Assembly (NCBI GenBank): GCA_030248225.1
Contig: JASANE010000631.1
Span: forward strand, 51,401-115,400
Source: Trileptium ribeirensis
Lineage: Eukaryota > Nematoda > Enoplea > Enoplida > Thoracostomopsidae
Length of the DNA: 64,000 bases
Reading direction: 5' to 3'
Shown here in pieces: positions 1-10,914 of the stretch (positions within the stretch are counted from its first letter, which is position 1; every line of letters starts with the position of its first letter). Position numbers and translations under genes: made by a program. The notes beneath the pieces were generated by a model that was not told the origin of the DNA, ran no database searches, and saw only the letters and a list, made by a program, of their open reading frames with translations.

Positions 1-969
1 CTAGTATAATACCAAACCTGGTGTCTACATTGTCCATTAAGACTGGGTACGTCCTAACGAAGTGATAAAATAGACTTGGATCATGTACGTATACTATGTT
101 ATGCAATGTAATTTCATTTTGTACTAACAGCCTGATCTGTAAAGCTGTCAGTATGTCAACAGAAAGCGTTCCGCTGTTACTAGCTAGCAGCATGGCTTTA
201 GTTATATTGCGGAACTCATTCAAAAAGAAATTAGTTTGAGCCATAAAGTGTGTCCACGCTACGCGCTTCTTGACAGTACACTCTAATAATACTGTGGTTT
301 GTTCGATATAGCGGACAATATCATGCTTTATTGCAAAAATTCTCTCTAGATTTACTGTTAATTGTTGAATCTTCTCCGAATATTTAATGTCTTGCTCTCC
401 AAAAACCCGGACAGAGTTTTTTAACGCAGTAATTTTTGGTGTTAAGTGCGTCATTTGTATACTGTTGGCTATCCCATGCCGATGCCTGCTACTGATGCGA
501 CACCTTCCACGGCCACATCAATAAAACGTTTTTGCCTCCTAGGTTGCAGAAACGTGCACGCAAACGGCTTATCTATTCATATACTTTGCAGTAAAGCATC
601 ATAGAAGCTAGGATCGATCGACCCCTGAAAATTTTGACTGAATTTGTTCAAAGCTTTTCGTGATTCTTCATGCAATATTTGATCACCAGTGCAATTATAG
701 TCTTTTGGGTTGACTGAAAATCGCACTACATTTTTACAGGCGTCATGTTGTTTGTGCCTAGCATGCATCAGTATAGGTACATGCACGGAGGCCGTCATTA
801 CCAGCCCTTCCGGGACAAACCCAATCCCAAACAATGGAAACAGATGGGGATGAAGTTTATTCAACGTTTTCGTTAATACTAGTTCTTCTGGTGATATCAA
901 GAACAGGAACATTAATGCAAGAAATAAATACGAAAGCTTAAATGGTTTGGTCTTAGTAGAAAAACTCAT
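1..969 (-). pseudogene. Envelope-like glycoprotein relic of LTR element (runs off window)
   Basis: The frame opening at 969 starts with a basic, then strongly hydrophobic N-terminus typical of a signal peptide, followed by about 95 residues with cysteines and an N-glycosylation-type site. After a stop at 577 and a change of frame, a basic furin-type cleavage motif lies at about 527-543, directly followed by a Gly/Ala/Val-rich hydrophobic stretch like a fusion peptide (about 470-526). After one more one-base shift, an open frame rich in Ile/Leu/Asn/Gln and charged residues runs to base 1, as in the helical ectodomain of a class I-type fusion subunit. This order is what the Env of errantivirus-like (gypsy-type) elements shows. 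Stops and frame changes mean it cannot be translated as it stands. The transmembrane end lies outside the window. The family assignment is inference from layout; no homology search was possible. Confidence 0.55.
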
Positions 970-1060
970 TTTAGCAGACGAACTGTATTTATAAGTAGCG
1001 GGGTCCCCTTGCCCCTCTTGCTTGAGGGTGGGCTCCTTTAGTGAAACAATGCCTACTAAC
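970..1060 (-). other. Short gag-env junction with TATA-like box, no pol
   Basis: Only about 90 bases separate the last gag-like codon (stop near 1061) from the env-like start at 969. No reverse transcriptase, RNase H, integrase or protease sequence is present. On the minus strand a TATAAATA string sits at 986-993, about 20 bases before the env-like ATG; this may be chance in AT-rich DNA. Confidence 0.45.
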
Positions 1061-2845
1061 TGGGGATGACTTTCTCAACAAGCAATGAGTTCTGCTTACT
1101 AAGAACCTCAAGTTGGTTGCGCAATTTCTCAATCTCATGCCGTTCTTTATTATGATTACAAGGTGCCTGTAGCGGCGCAGTTGCAAGCTGCCCAACAGTA
1201 GTGGTAGCCACAACGCTAGTATTTTTGGACGACTTGCTATAGGCCCTACGCCTGGAATATTTGTACCATAAACCGATGGCAACGGTCGTGAAAAATTGTC
1301 TCGAGTCTACATATTAAAATTGGAAATTGGGTTTTTTCCGATTGGTATTTTTTGATTACCCCTCAACAGGCAACTCATGGCCATGTGGCCCATCCGTCCA
1401 CAGTTATAACACTGTGCACCCCTTTTTGATATGTTGCTATCATTAAACGGTCTATCGTTAGGCCGTCTGTTTCGATTTGGGCCAAAAGTAGGCAGACGAG
1501 GACGGTTATCCCGCCTCGGTCCGTTATTCCTAACTCGTTGTAATGTATTTGCAATTTCTTTTTGATTTTTATCCAGTAGCTCCATGCCTTGAGCTACTTT
1601 CTGTAATGTTTGATCACGGGCTAGTGTGTTAGTTGTACTAGCAAAGCTCACTGGTGTGGCCTCAGGTCCGCACAATATATTAAGGATTTGGTCATGGTTT
1701 ATAAAATATTAAATGTCCTAACGGTTTTAAACCCAACTGATTTTTCCACAATTCACTATGGTATTACTAGGTCTAACGAAATTCGATTATATATACCAAG
1801 AGTGCACTTTTCGTTATCCCAAAAAGTATTTGCATATCGTGTTATTAAATTTTGGAATATACTTTGCGATTCAACGATCAACTCTCGACCTGTCTACATT
1901 TTTCTTTTTTCATGTTGTTTTTTGTTGTTTTTGCGTTATTCATTGGTCATTATATTTATGTGTACGTGACCATTATGCATTACACTGAATAAATTTGTTT
2001 GTTTGTTTGAAAAAAGCGCTGCGCCAGATCTTCAGCCTGGCGCAGTGTATTAGGCATATCACGAAAGACATGCGATTTTATCTCAGATCGAAGGCCACTG
2101 AAAAATCGACTGATAATTTTCCGTTGCAAATTTTCATCAGTCTCATATGGATATATGCTCCTACAGGCCTTCTTAATTGCCTTGAGATAGGCGGGCAGTG
2201 ACTCGCCACTCAATTACTGGCTCTGTTGAAGCGCCGCTTCTTGGAACAAAGACCACTCTGGTGCCAACAAAGTGTTCTTTAGCGCCCGGGCCAGATCATT
2301 GTAATTTCTGTTAGATGCATCTGGTATCCGGTCATATGTGTCCTTAGCTCTGTCCCTTAGACATGCCGGCAGTACTTTTAACTTCATGTTATCATCAATT
2401 CTTCTAGCATCACAAACCGAGGTAAAATTTTCAAGCCAAGAGTTTGAATCTTGGCCAGTAAGATCTCCTCGGAATTGCTTAATCGTAAATTCGTTCTCAT
2501 TCCCCAACCGAACTCGCTGTGAAATTTCGTCAAAATCATTATAAAGATCTTTTAAACCATTGTGTAGCCGTGAGGCTAGATCTTTTATAACATGGTCAAG
2601 CTGACCAATATTTTTCACCAAAGTATCCATAAGCTCAATATCAGCTTCTGTCTCAAAAATGTATTTTCGTCCTCGTCGTCTGTCGGCTCTAAATTAACCA
2701 AATGTGCGATACGTAACTTATAAATAGCCGTATTTGTACGAATTTGAGACACTCTACTTCTTGTAATTCAACCAAGTTCTTTTTATTCCGATCAATGAAA
2801 TCGAGTCTCGGTGGGACATCCAGCTGTAGCGAAGCGAGTTATAAT
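1061..2845 (-). pseudogene. gag: Gag of a Ty3/gypsy-type LTR retroelement, broken
   Basis: Structural protein that packages element RNA. The best frame (2214-2630) holds a retrotransposon Gag/capsid domain with a conserved Trp-Leu-x-Asn-Phe core and a helical C-terminal half that continues in 1980-2213. The nucleocapsid part (1307-1675) is Arg/Asn/Pro-rich and carries a CCHC zinc knuckle (C-x2-C-x4-H-x4-C) at 1370-1411. Coding-like sequence continues after a TAG at 1307 and one frame change into a heptad-like tail ending near 1061. Upstream, coding-like sequence extends in two other frames to about 2845; one shift falls in a run of five A on the plus strand near 2665, so an assembly homopolymer error is possible. 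The gene is split by a LINE insertion at about 1684-2010. The neighbouring env-like frame places it in an env-bearing element. Confidence 0.75.
1684..2010 (+). mobile_element. 5'-truncated CR1/L2-like LINE 3' end inserted in gag
   Basis: Reading 1689-1870 gives the C-terminal tail that follows the thumb domain of CR1/L2/Jockey-type reverse transcriptases: a short Tyr/Arg/Ser stretch, a Tyr-Ile-Pro-Arg-Val motif, then Phe-x-Tyr-Arg-x2-Lys-x-Trp-Asn. The sequence ends with AATAAA-like signal and a TTTG microsatellite (about 1988-2010), the usual 3' end of such elements. It lies on the opposite strand to gag and separates two gag segments that otherwise read in order, so it inserted after the LTR element. 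I could not find a clear target duplication. Confidence 0.7.
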
Positions 2846-3318
2846 AGGTATGAAACTTTTCAGTTTCTCCAAAAATGACCTTGTGTAACGGTAGCACTCA
2901 GAACTTAGGACTGCACTTACTACACAAATACAATAAGCACCTAACTTAATATTACTTGGATAATTAATAGTAGTGCAATAATGTAATCAATTGTTTGAAT
3001 TGACAAGGATCCAAATAGTAAATTAATATTAAGAGCAAGCTATGAGGTACAAGATGGATCCGTCGATCCGGCCTAAGCTTTGCTTTAAGCTTAGCTCAAC
3101 CCAGTCAATAAAATTTATCGGAGCACCCCTGTGCTCTCAAGTAAACAAATTTTCGGAGCACCCCTGTGCTCTGATTAGAAAATTTTAGGAACAGCCCTCT
3201 GCTCTCAAGAAGACATTTTTCGGAGCAGCCCTCTGGTCTCAATAAATCCCAAAATTTGGTTTAACTCGTAATCAGCGCTATGGCTTAGCTTGTAATAACT
3301 ACTGCCTAGCTAGAACAG
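2846..3318 (-). other. Leader region of LTR element with tandem repeat
   Basis: Noncoding sequence between gag and the candidate LTR. It holds the short tandem array listed separately and a GCTTAG/CTAAGC-rich patch near 3070-3095. I could not identify a primer-binding site complementary to a tRNA 3' end next to 3318. Confidence 0.35.
3107..3247. repeat. Four-unit tandem repeat, ~36 bp
   Basis: Four diverged units, each with a core like CGGAGCACCCCTGTGCTCTC flanked by an AT-rich spacer; cores begin near 3119, 3155, 3188 and 3221. Each core is itself an imperfect palindrome (GAGCAC...GTGCTC), so a transcript could form a row of small hairpins. It sits in the leader of the minus-strand LTR element. 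Confidence 0.75.
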
Positions 3319-3534
3319 TGTTAGATAACAAGGTGCCGTATGGCCGTTAAGCTAAGCAAATATAATTAATATTAAAGTGATTACTTACCCTGAGCACCTC
3401 AATTGCTACTGACTGCGAACTAACTGCGGCAGCTAACTCTGCAGTCGATGGCAACAACTGCCTCGCTAATCGAAACAACAACAATTATAATTTAGTGTTA
3501 AATTTACAGCCGCGTGCGGCACCTTGTTATTACA
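3319..3534 (-). repeat. Candidate 216-bp LTR or small inverted-repeat element
   Basis: Bounded by near-perfect inverted ends: TGTTAGATAACAAGGTGCCG at 3319-3338 and the complement of TGTAATAACAAGGTGCCG at 3517-3534. The ends read TG...CA, as in LTRs, and it lies where the 5' LTR of the minus-strand gag-env element should be. The matching LTR would be outside the window, so this may instead be a solo LTR or an unrelated MITE. No flanking duplication was seen. Confidence 0.4.
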
Positions 3535-3689
3535 ACCAAAAAACTCAAACAATGTGCATATGTTACAGTGCCAATCATGGTATTCATTCGAAGTAAATAG
3601 TGTAGGTCGCCAAGTGCCACAACAAAAGCTGTGGCAAGCTAACATTGCAGTGCACTTAAGATAGGCGTGATTCGGGCACTTTCTTATAA

Positions 3690-4038
3690 GGTTATTTTTA
3701 TCGTAACTTTCGAATTTTTTCTCTGGTTGGTTTTATTTCATAGTAAAATGATAAATCCCCATGCCTCTGTTTTGTTTTTCGATTAAGACTTCGGTTCTGG
3801 GGTTTGCGTTATTGCACCCTCGTGGTTCCTCCACACAAAATTCGAAAATTGGTTCTGACGTCCTGGGCGGCTAAAAAGTTTCACTTGGGGGTTTTCGTGA
3901 ATGGGGAACTCGTTGCTCGAGTTGGTTTTGCTCTGCGATGCATGGTTTCATGGGTACGAGGGTAAGGTGCGCCACGGTTCGGGGTCAAGGGTTAAACTGA
4001 GAGTTTTTGCTTTATTTTAGTACTCTTCTTGGATGCAA
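3690..4038. repeat. Tandem repeat unit A (~350 bp), empty hAT site
   Basis: Unit A starts at the TTATTTTTAT near 3690 and shares with unit B a series of blocks in the same order: CTGGTTGGTT, AGTAAAATGATAAAT, TTTTCGATTAAG, TGGGGTTTG, GCACCCTCGTG, AAAATTCGAAAATT, AAAAGTTTCACTT and GTTGGTTTTGCTCTGCGA. At about 3810-3825 it reads through the point where unit B holds a hAT element, so it represents the unoccupied site. Confidence 0.8.
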
Positions 4039-4599
4039 AGTTATTTTTATTTTCACATTCGGCTTGTTTCGCTGGTTGGTTATAATTCACAGTAAAATGA
4101 TAAATGCCAGTGCCTCTTATTCGTGTTTTCGATTAAGGCTCCCGTTTGATGTTATGGGGTTTGGGGTATAGAACTAGGGTTGCACCGGATATCCGGTATC
4201 CGGCCGGATATGGCCTATCCGGTATCCGGCCGCATTTTTTGTTATCCGGGCCGGATACCGGATAATTCGTATATGCATCACTCACACTTTCTGGAGTTGC
4301 GGGCCGCAGGAATACATGCATCGATGACATGCATTAGCGAAGATTAGTCGACGAGATGCAAAGGTGGCCTGCTATACGGTGTTTTGTGGTACTTTGCGAT
4401 GTTCGACTTGATCTATCTATATACGTAGATATCAGATACTACTTAGGGACCGACCTGCTGCCGCTGACTCCCGAAAGCAGCAAATACATCCAATCCAAAG
4501 GACTTCGGCGCGAACGCCTCGAAGCCGCCGTTACAAAACAGTGTAGTATAGCGCTTACCATAGGAATTTAGCAGCAATCGGCTTCTTCCCCGGTTGCGG

Positions 4600-4827
4600 T
4601 CACCCACTAGCAGTATGCTCGCCGTTGATGATGACGCCTGGAACAAACAAAGACACAGCGGCAGCAGCAGATGTGAATGGCATTGGAGCTGGAGCAGAGC
4701 TCGTCGATGCTATTTCTTCCATGTAGTCGTGCAACTTGCTGCCCTTAACTTTCTTAGTTGCTGGCTCTTGGGCAGAATTATCTTCGGCATCGGCGCTGGT
4801 CTCTCTTGCGCCATGAAGCATACCCAA
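4600..4827 (-). pseudogene. Probable hAT transposase C-terminal scrap
   Basis: The frame contains an acidic Gln-Glu-Pro-Ala stretch, a Lys-Lys run, then Asp-Tyr-Met-Glu-Glu-Ile-Ala-Ser-Thr-Ser-Ser, which resembles the linker before the C-terminal dimerisation domain of ZBED-type hAT proteins. The conserved dimerisation block itself is not recognisable, so an internal deletion and decay are inferred. Confidence 0.45.
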
Positions 4828-4877
4828 CAGCTTGCAGGAATGCTCTTGAGCGGCATTTTTTGGAAAAAAAACCGTCT

Positions 4878-5045
4878 TTATATCTTGGTACTAATACTAA
4901 TACTGTCCGAAATTCGTTCAGCGGTATGTCCGCCTGGAAAGTATCGCGTGTGCAACACGACATTGGTACGTTCGAAGTTGTCAGAGATGGCATGTGCAGT
5001 GAGACTGATAAATTGATCATTGTTGACGCTCGAAGTCCATGTGTC
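4878..5045 (-). pseudogene. hAT transposase catalytic-core fragment
   Basis: Starting at 5045 this frame begins with Asp-Thr-Trp-Thr-Ser, the first catalytic Asp region of the hAT RNase H-like core, followed by the conserved Ile-Ser-Leu-Thr-Ala-His strand and a Gly-Gly-His-Thr-Ala-Glu-Arg-Ile block. It is out of frame with the upstream BED part by a small indel around 5046-5055 and stops at 4878. The remaining catalytic Asp and Glu regions are missing. Confidence 0.8.
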
Positions 5046-5051
5046 ATTCAT

Positions 5052-5588
5052 TTAGTTTGTGAAACTAACACCGTTTGAATCCTGTAGTCGTACTTTGATC
5101 GTCGCTACGACTTTTTCATAGATATCTGGGATGAGATTTTCGGTAAAATACTTTCGGCTTGGAACATCATAGCGAGGTTCAAGGCACGTTAAAAGTCTTT
5201 TGAAACAGATATTTTCAACGACTGAAAACGGTTGACTATCGACCACAATCATTTCGCCAACGCGCAGATGAACACGCCTAGCTTTATCACTGTTAATATC
5301 CCAGAGCTGTCGGCGCGTTAGTGCATCGACTATTGTTTGCTGGGACCTCGGGTGTGCCGGCATGGGTCTTTTTCCCTCTTCTCGCTCTTTCGCCGCCTTC
5401 GTGCTCATAGCTTCAAACTGGTTGAAAACCTGGTGGTGCTGTTTTAGATGGTTTTTCAAACCAGAAGTCCCGAAATCTTTGGGGGTCTTTCCCCCACGGG
5501 AAATCATTTTACTGCAACTTTTGCACTTTGCATACGTATCGGTTGAGTTATTAACTTCATAAAACTTCCATATTACAGAACTAGCCAT
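5052..5588 (-). pseudogene. hAT transposase N-terminal part with BED zinc finger
   Basis: Recognises transposon ends and starts excision in the nucleus. The reading frame is open from 5654; the Met at 5588 is the likelier start because it begins the usual Trp-Lys-Phe/Tyr BED opening. BED finger residues are a Cys-x2-Cys pair followed about 22 residues later by His-x4-His. A Lys/Arg/Glu linker, then a helical region with the typical Leu-x2-Leu...Pro-Arg-Tyr-x-Val-Pro-Ser-Arg-Lys-Tyr-Phe block of ZBED/hAT proteins, leads to a stop at 5052. The next part continues in another frame. Confidence 0.85.
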
Positions 5589-5940
5589 TTTACTTTTATA
5601 TTCCGCACTAAAACTAAAATAGTTTAGAGAGAATATTTTTGTCACATTTGACAATTATCCGGCAACCGGTATCCGGTGTCCGGCCGGATAATGAAAGCCG
5701 GATATCCGGTATCCGGCCCAATCGTGTATCCGGTGCAACCTTATATAGCACCCTCGTGTTTCCTCGATTCAAAATTCGAAAATTTGTCCTGGCGTTCGGG
5801 GCGGATGAAAAGTTTCACTTCGGTGGTTTCGGGCATGGGAAATTCATCGCCGGTGTTGGTTTTGCTCTGCGACACATGGTTCTATGGGTACGGGGTTATG
5901 GTGCCCCCATGGTTCGTCAACCCACATTCCTAATCTTATT

Positions 5941-6025
5941 GTGATGTCCTGACAGGCTGATAGATTGGACTTGGCTGTTTTCGTGAATTGGAAGACTTAT
6001 TGCCGGTGTTGGTTTTGTTCTAACT
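5941..6025. repeat. Partial third tandem repeat unit
   Basis: GTGATGTCCTG, TTTTCGTGAATTGG and GTGTTGGTTTTGTTCT match the middle of units A and B in order, so a third unit begins or ends here. Confidence 0.6.
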
Positions 6026-9000
6026 TGTGCGGTATTTTGTGATATCCGCATATAGCATATCGACGTATGCTATCGAGAGCTAATTGGCTGTGCACACAAA
6101 ATGCGTAGGTTTACCTATGCCGCACTACGTTCAGCAATATCGATAGAGTTACTAACTATATCTTGTGTTCGAACAGAAGTTTGGCGATTTTTACTTTGCA
6201 GAAATTCGGTTCTCTAATGCCTATAAAGCTTGTTATAGATTATTTAGTGTGTGCGAACCAATTAAATGTTACAAGCAAATCGGTCCCATAGCTAAGATCT
6301 TAATGTTCACGGAACTTCCGTAATTCAAATTCGGCAAAGCTTAGGTGTACCTATGCTTCACTAGGCTCTGCAATCTCGATAGAGTTACTAGTTAATAGTG
6401 AGTGTTATAGTTTAGATAGACTGCCACAGCTGTTTTGAGCACCAACTTACAAAATGAGCTAAATATCGGTAAAGTTGTTTGAATAGTTGAGAACATATAA
6501 ATTGTTATTGCGTGTTTGGGCATTTTGCAAGCATATAGAGGTTAAAGAGAATCCATATATATATATATAACTCGAGGTGTTGCAGAGATATTGTTGTTTT
6601 CGTTTGTTCTGTGTCTGTCCGTGGACCCGTTCATAATTGAGCGGAGCTCGGCGAAGCCGAGCGAAGCGTTTTTATTTTCTGTCTGGGAGTATAAAGGTCG
6701 ATGTCCGTCCGTTCGTTCGGTCCGACGGATCTCAAGAACCACTGAACGGATTTTAAAAAACTTCTTTTTGTTTGAAAGCCTATCATGTCAGAGAGTGCAC
6801 CTGATATTTGGGATTAAAAAATTTTGAGTGGTTAATTAGTAATTAGATAATTAGTTAATTTTATGCAGCTAAAATAGAGAATTTTGCAATATTTATGTTA
6901 TTTATTGAAATAGAATCGTTTCGATCAAACCATTATAGGGTTTTTTGGGTCGAAGAATTCAAATATAATATTTTTACCAATGATAAAGCCCTATGCCCTA
7001 TGCAATGTAGTTACAAGAACATAAAATTGAGTACATTCGTAATGCCACAGCCCAAGCTCCGTTCACAAATATAGTTCCAGTACCGACTAGTCAGATTTTA
7101 CCCACCCTTGCAGTGTTGTCATCCCTAACACAACCTAATTTGCGTGTGACAAAACATAAAACAGATTGTCTAAAGGCGCAGGCAACAACGTATATCCAAA
7201 TAAGTGACGCCGATGGCTGAACCTAAACGTTTGAAAAAAATCTTGGTAGAATGGGGGTGGCGTCTAGAGGATGACGCCTTTGTAGTCAACATGCCGAAAT
7301 ACCTGTAACACTTATCGTTCTAATTGCCGTAAAAGCAATATATGGCCAACCAACTAAAGAAGGGTTTTATGTTGGAAATCGGTGTTTCCGACTGTAAACC
7401 CACTGAACAGCATTGAAATACTCGTGCCATACTCCATATACCAAACCATTATATTCGCCGTACATAGGGTATTCGCCATTCTAGTCGGCACAATCGTCCA
7501 GAACAGTTTGTTCTATATTTCAGGATTCGTCTAAGCCCACTTTCCAGTATTTCAAGGATTAGCAGGATATGAATTTAGCAGATAGAAATATGGCGAACTG
7601 TTGTCTTATTTTGTCTGCAGTTGTCCTCGGTACGGCAATTTGTAAGCATTATTTAATGTGTCAGAGACGGATCAAGATTGCCGTGTCACTTCGCGACACC
7701 GGGTTAAGGTGTGTGACCCGGTACTGACATGGTCTGATTCAGAAGCGAAAGCACACTCCTCTGCACTGTACTCACCATAACAGGACAGCATCGTTTGCCT
7801 TCCAATTTGTCTGCTGTGCTCTTTTTCTTGGACCAATCTTAGTGACGAATCCTCTAAGTTCGCAGAAGAAACCTATCAGAACAGTGAGGTTACATCACAT
7901 ACGTATCCGATTCATACGCAAATTGTTCTAAACTGCTTTTAATTCATGTAAAAACGCATTCCAACGATGACAGCCGGGTTACAAAATGGTCTGCGAAATA
8001 TCCATTTTTTGAGGTACGGCGAATATCATTGAATTTTTAGAACATAATATCACAAGCAGTTTGTTGCTATCATGAGAAAAAAAACTGGTAAATTTGATAG
8101 AAATTTTACAAAAAAGTTGAAATGCACCTGTGATGTTTTGCCGCGAAAACCCGTCAGCTTCCATGACTACCAGACCTATTTTCTAGGATCTAGCAAGATT
8201 TGTTCTACGGCCTCATAATTCCAGGTTATTCCAGGACGCTACACTATATTTTGGAAATTTGATTTGTAGTCCGTAAACCCTTGAAACTTCTGAAAAGGTA
8301 TAATAGTCATATTGGGCTCTGGATGACGAGAAACCGTCGTAGCGTGCTTGACAACATACTATTCATTCTTAATGTGAAACCTCGTAATAACATGCCGAAA
8401 TTTGAAAAATCGATATTTCTGGAAAAGGGTCGACGAACCATACTTACTCACATCGGGTTAGGCAGTCATTCCACAAACTGCTATTCAGCAAAGGTGTAGA
8501 TCTCGATGAACTGATTGTGGTCTTTTTTCTATACCACGTTTCTGTTTCGAGATATGGGGTGCAAAACACTGGTATATACTCGTGTTGCCATATTTGGCAA
8601 AACGGTTTTAAAACAGTTGTTTTTGATATATTGACTATTGAGATGGGGTCAGAGTCCTTAACCATCATATAACGAGCACTCATCATATGTTTCATTGCTA
8701 CTCAACACAGTCGAAATTCATCCATCCGAAGTGCCGCCAGACAAAAAATTAATTTTCACGAGTTTTCCCAGCGCGTCCTCATCGATATCAGGAATTCCAT
8801 TCGGCCCGTTTCAATTAGTGCTTCATTTTTCCTAACAGTTGTACACCAGCATTGCAAAGAAACACAATGCGTGTCTCATATACCCATCGGAGAAATGAGA
8901 GACTTACAAAGAAAGTGGTGGATAATGGAAAACATCAAGTCGTGGTTAGGATCTATCAGATGCTTTGTAGCTTAGTCGTAAATCGGATACGGAATTTATG

Positions 9001-10914
9001 GTTCACGATGTTCGACAGATCTAATGAGATATTTTGAAATATATTCATTATCCTTATGTTTGTATGTTCATTTATTAGAAGCAGCGAAAATTAGCCGCTG
9101 AGTATATAATAATCAAAATATGACCTTAATATCCTTGCGGAATTGGCTATTTGTGTGAAAGTAACACTGTGTTTCACATTCCTGCTTGATATAAAAAACT
9201 TTATAATTCTGTTCTACAAACTTTTTTATAGCCCTCATGTCATTCTACTTGCCCGAACTACGAACCCATATTTTAGTGATTTTTAAATAGCGATAGTCTC
9301 CACCAGAAAACCGTGCCCGTCGTTTGCAAAGTCAAAACGTTAATGTATGCAGTTTACAATCTTAGCTAGCCCGGAGACATCAGAAATAACGTTTATTATT
9401 GAGCTACATACATAAAGTACTGCATAATGTTTTAAGTAAATTCAGCTGATCACATCTTAAATTTTTAATATTGTAGGATTCTATGAAAAGAACATGTGTT
9501 GGGATATGGAAGTGCAAAAGCTGCAAGAAAACAGTCGCTGGGGGCGCGTACGTTTATAGGTATGGCTTTTGCTAGCTCCATATTTCAAAGGTGTCTTCAG
9601 TTAGTGATGTGTAAGGACCTTAGCCGATATGTTATACGTATACGTCGTCGTATGCAGAAATTATCAGCGACTTCGGAATATCCGGATATCCTGATGTTGG
9701 TTTTGTAGCCAGGTGAAAAATTTAAATAGTGGCTTCTCTCAGAAATAATCTGATTTATATAATTTTGCCAAGTTTTTTGTCAAAACTTGTCTTTCTTACA
9801 GAGTAGTCTAAACAGCATTCTTTAGGATTGTGTAAGCGATTGTTTATCGCCCAAATTTGCTTTCGAACAGCGCTTGATTTTTTTGTTTGTTTTGATTTTT
9901 TTGCAATTATGTTTATGGTACATTTTTAGTGTTGACAAATGTTTGAAAAATAATGCTACTGGATTTACTAAGCTTTGTAATTTAATCCATTGGTGTATTG
10001 TGTTGATTCGATTTGACTTTACTGAAAAAATAATCTGTTTCAGCACAACTACGGCTGCCACTGTGAGAAGTACTATTCGGCGACTTCGCGAAGTTCTAAA
10101 AGACTAGAAAATTTGAGAAATATAAATAGTGTTAACGTTAATTTTTATAACTATACCAGTAATGTAATCTGTTAAACCTTGTTGCAAGTCGGTATGTTGA
10201 TGAGCGATCTCATAATTTTAGTAATTCCAAGTTAAATAACTGTTCAGTTATTGCCTTATAAGTAGATGAACGGAAAAGGCACCACAATATAGTAATTAAA
10301 TTTTGCTTGTCGAGTGCCTGGAAATGTAGTTAATCAATTTTTCAGCTATCTAAAAGTTGAAATGAGTTTTGACTAGAACCGAGAATATAACGACATTACA
10401 ATCCGTAGAGTCCCAGTAAAACGAATTTGAACAAGCGTATAAATAGTTTGAGCAAAAATAACCAACTAAGTTGCAGTCGGCTAGGTATCGTATAGAATGA
10501 GATCACTAATGACTGTCGAGTGAAGTGTTCTTTTACGTATTAATAATCTATTGTGCTTTATTGATGAATGTAGGTATTCATAACGAATTGATTTGTACGA
10601 CTAGCAGTACCCCGTAGCAAACTACTAATGCCTGGAGACAAGCATTATGATTCTGCCTACTTTAATAAAAGACCAGTCATTACCTCTGGCGAGTTTCTGC
10701 TACCATGTTCCTTCATCTGAAAGGTTTGTTGAACTCCTAAGGCGTGGTCTTTTTGTATTATCCCTTTGAAAGACACTGATAATACAAATAATGACATACG
10801 AAATGTAGCGGACCAAAATTTATTTGATTGATGTAGTGCACACAATTTTGAATTCACCTTTGAACCGTACAGTCACTGGTCGTTTTGGGTATCTTCCAGC
10901 AACCATCCAGAGAA
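6026..10914. other. AT-rich region without recognised gene
   Basis: Open frames here are short and show no recognisable domain. An (AT)n run lies at 6554-6570. At 6595-6760 there is a GC-richer patch with GCGAAGCCGAGCGAAGCG hairpin potential and a CAAGAACCACTGAACGGATT stretch, a wording often found in old invertebrate repeats; I assign it to no family. The remainder shows no structure I can support. Confidence 0.4.

Larger units (their letters stand above)
4175..5743 (-). mobile_element. hAT DNA transposon, internally deleted, with 8-bp TSD
   Basis: The ends are TAGGGTTGCACCGGAT (4175) and the complement of TAAGGTTGCACCGGAT (ending 5743). Flanking 8-bp duplications are TATAGAAC (4167-4174) and TATAGCAC (5744-5751), with one mismatch. 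Next to each end (4183-4266 and 5651-5735) the motif TATCCGG/CCGGATA recurs many times in both orientations, the usual layout of hAT subterminal binding sites. The inside encodes pieces of a BED-finger hAT transposase on the minus strand. At 1.57 kb it is about half the length of an autonomous element. Confidence 0.9.
4040..5940. repeat. Tandem repeat unit B, split by hAT insertion
   Basis: The two halves 4040-4174 and 5744-5940 together match unit A block for block; the 1.57 kb between them is the hAT element. The unit offset from A is about 350 bp. Confidence 0.8.

Noticed and set aside
10085..10092. Isolated TTCGCGAA at 10085
   Set aside because: Single occurrence far from the 45-46 kb cluster and without the TG...CA flanks; not treated as part of it.
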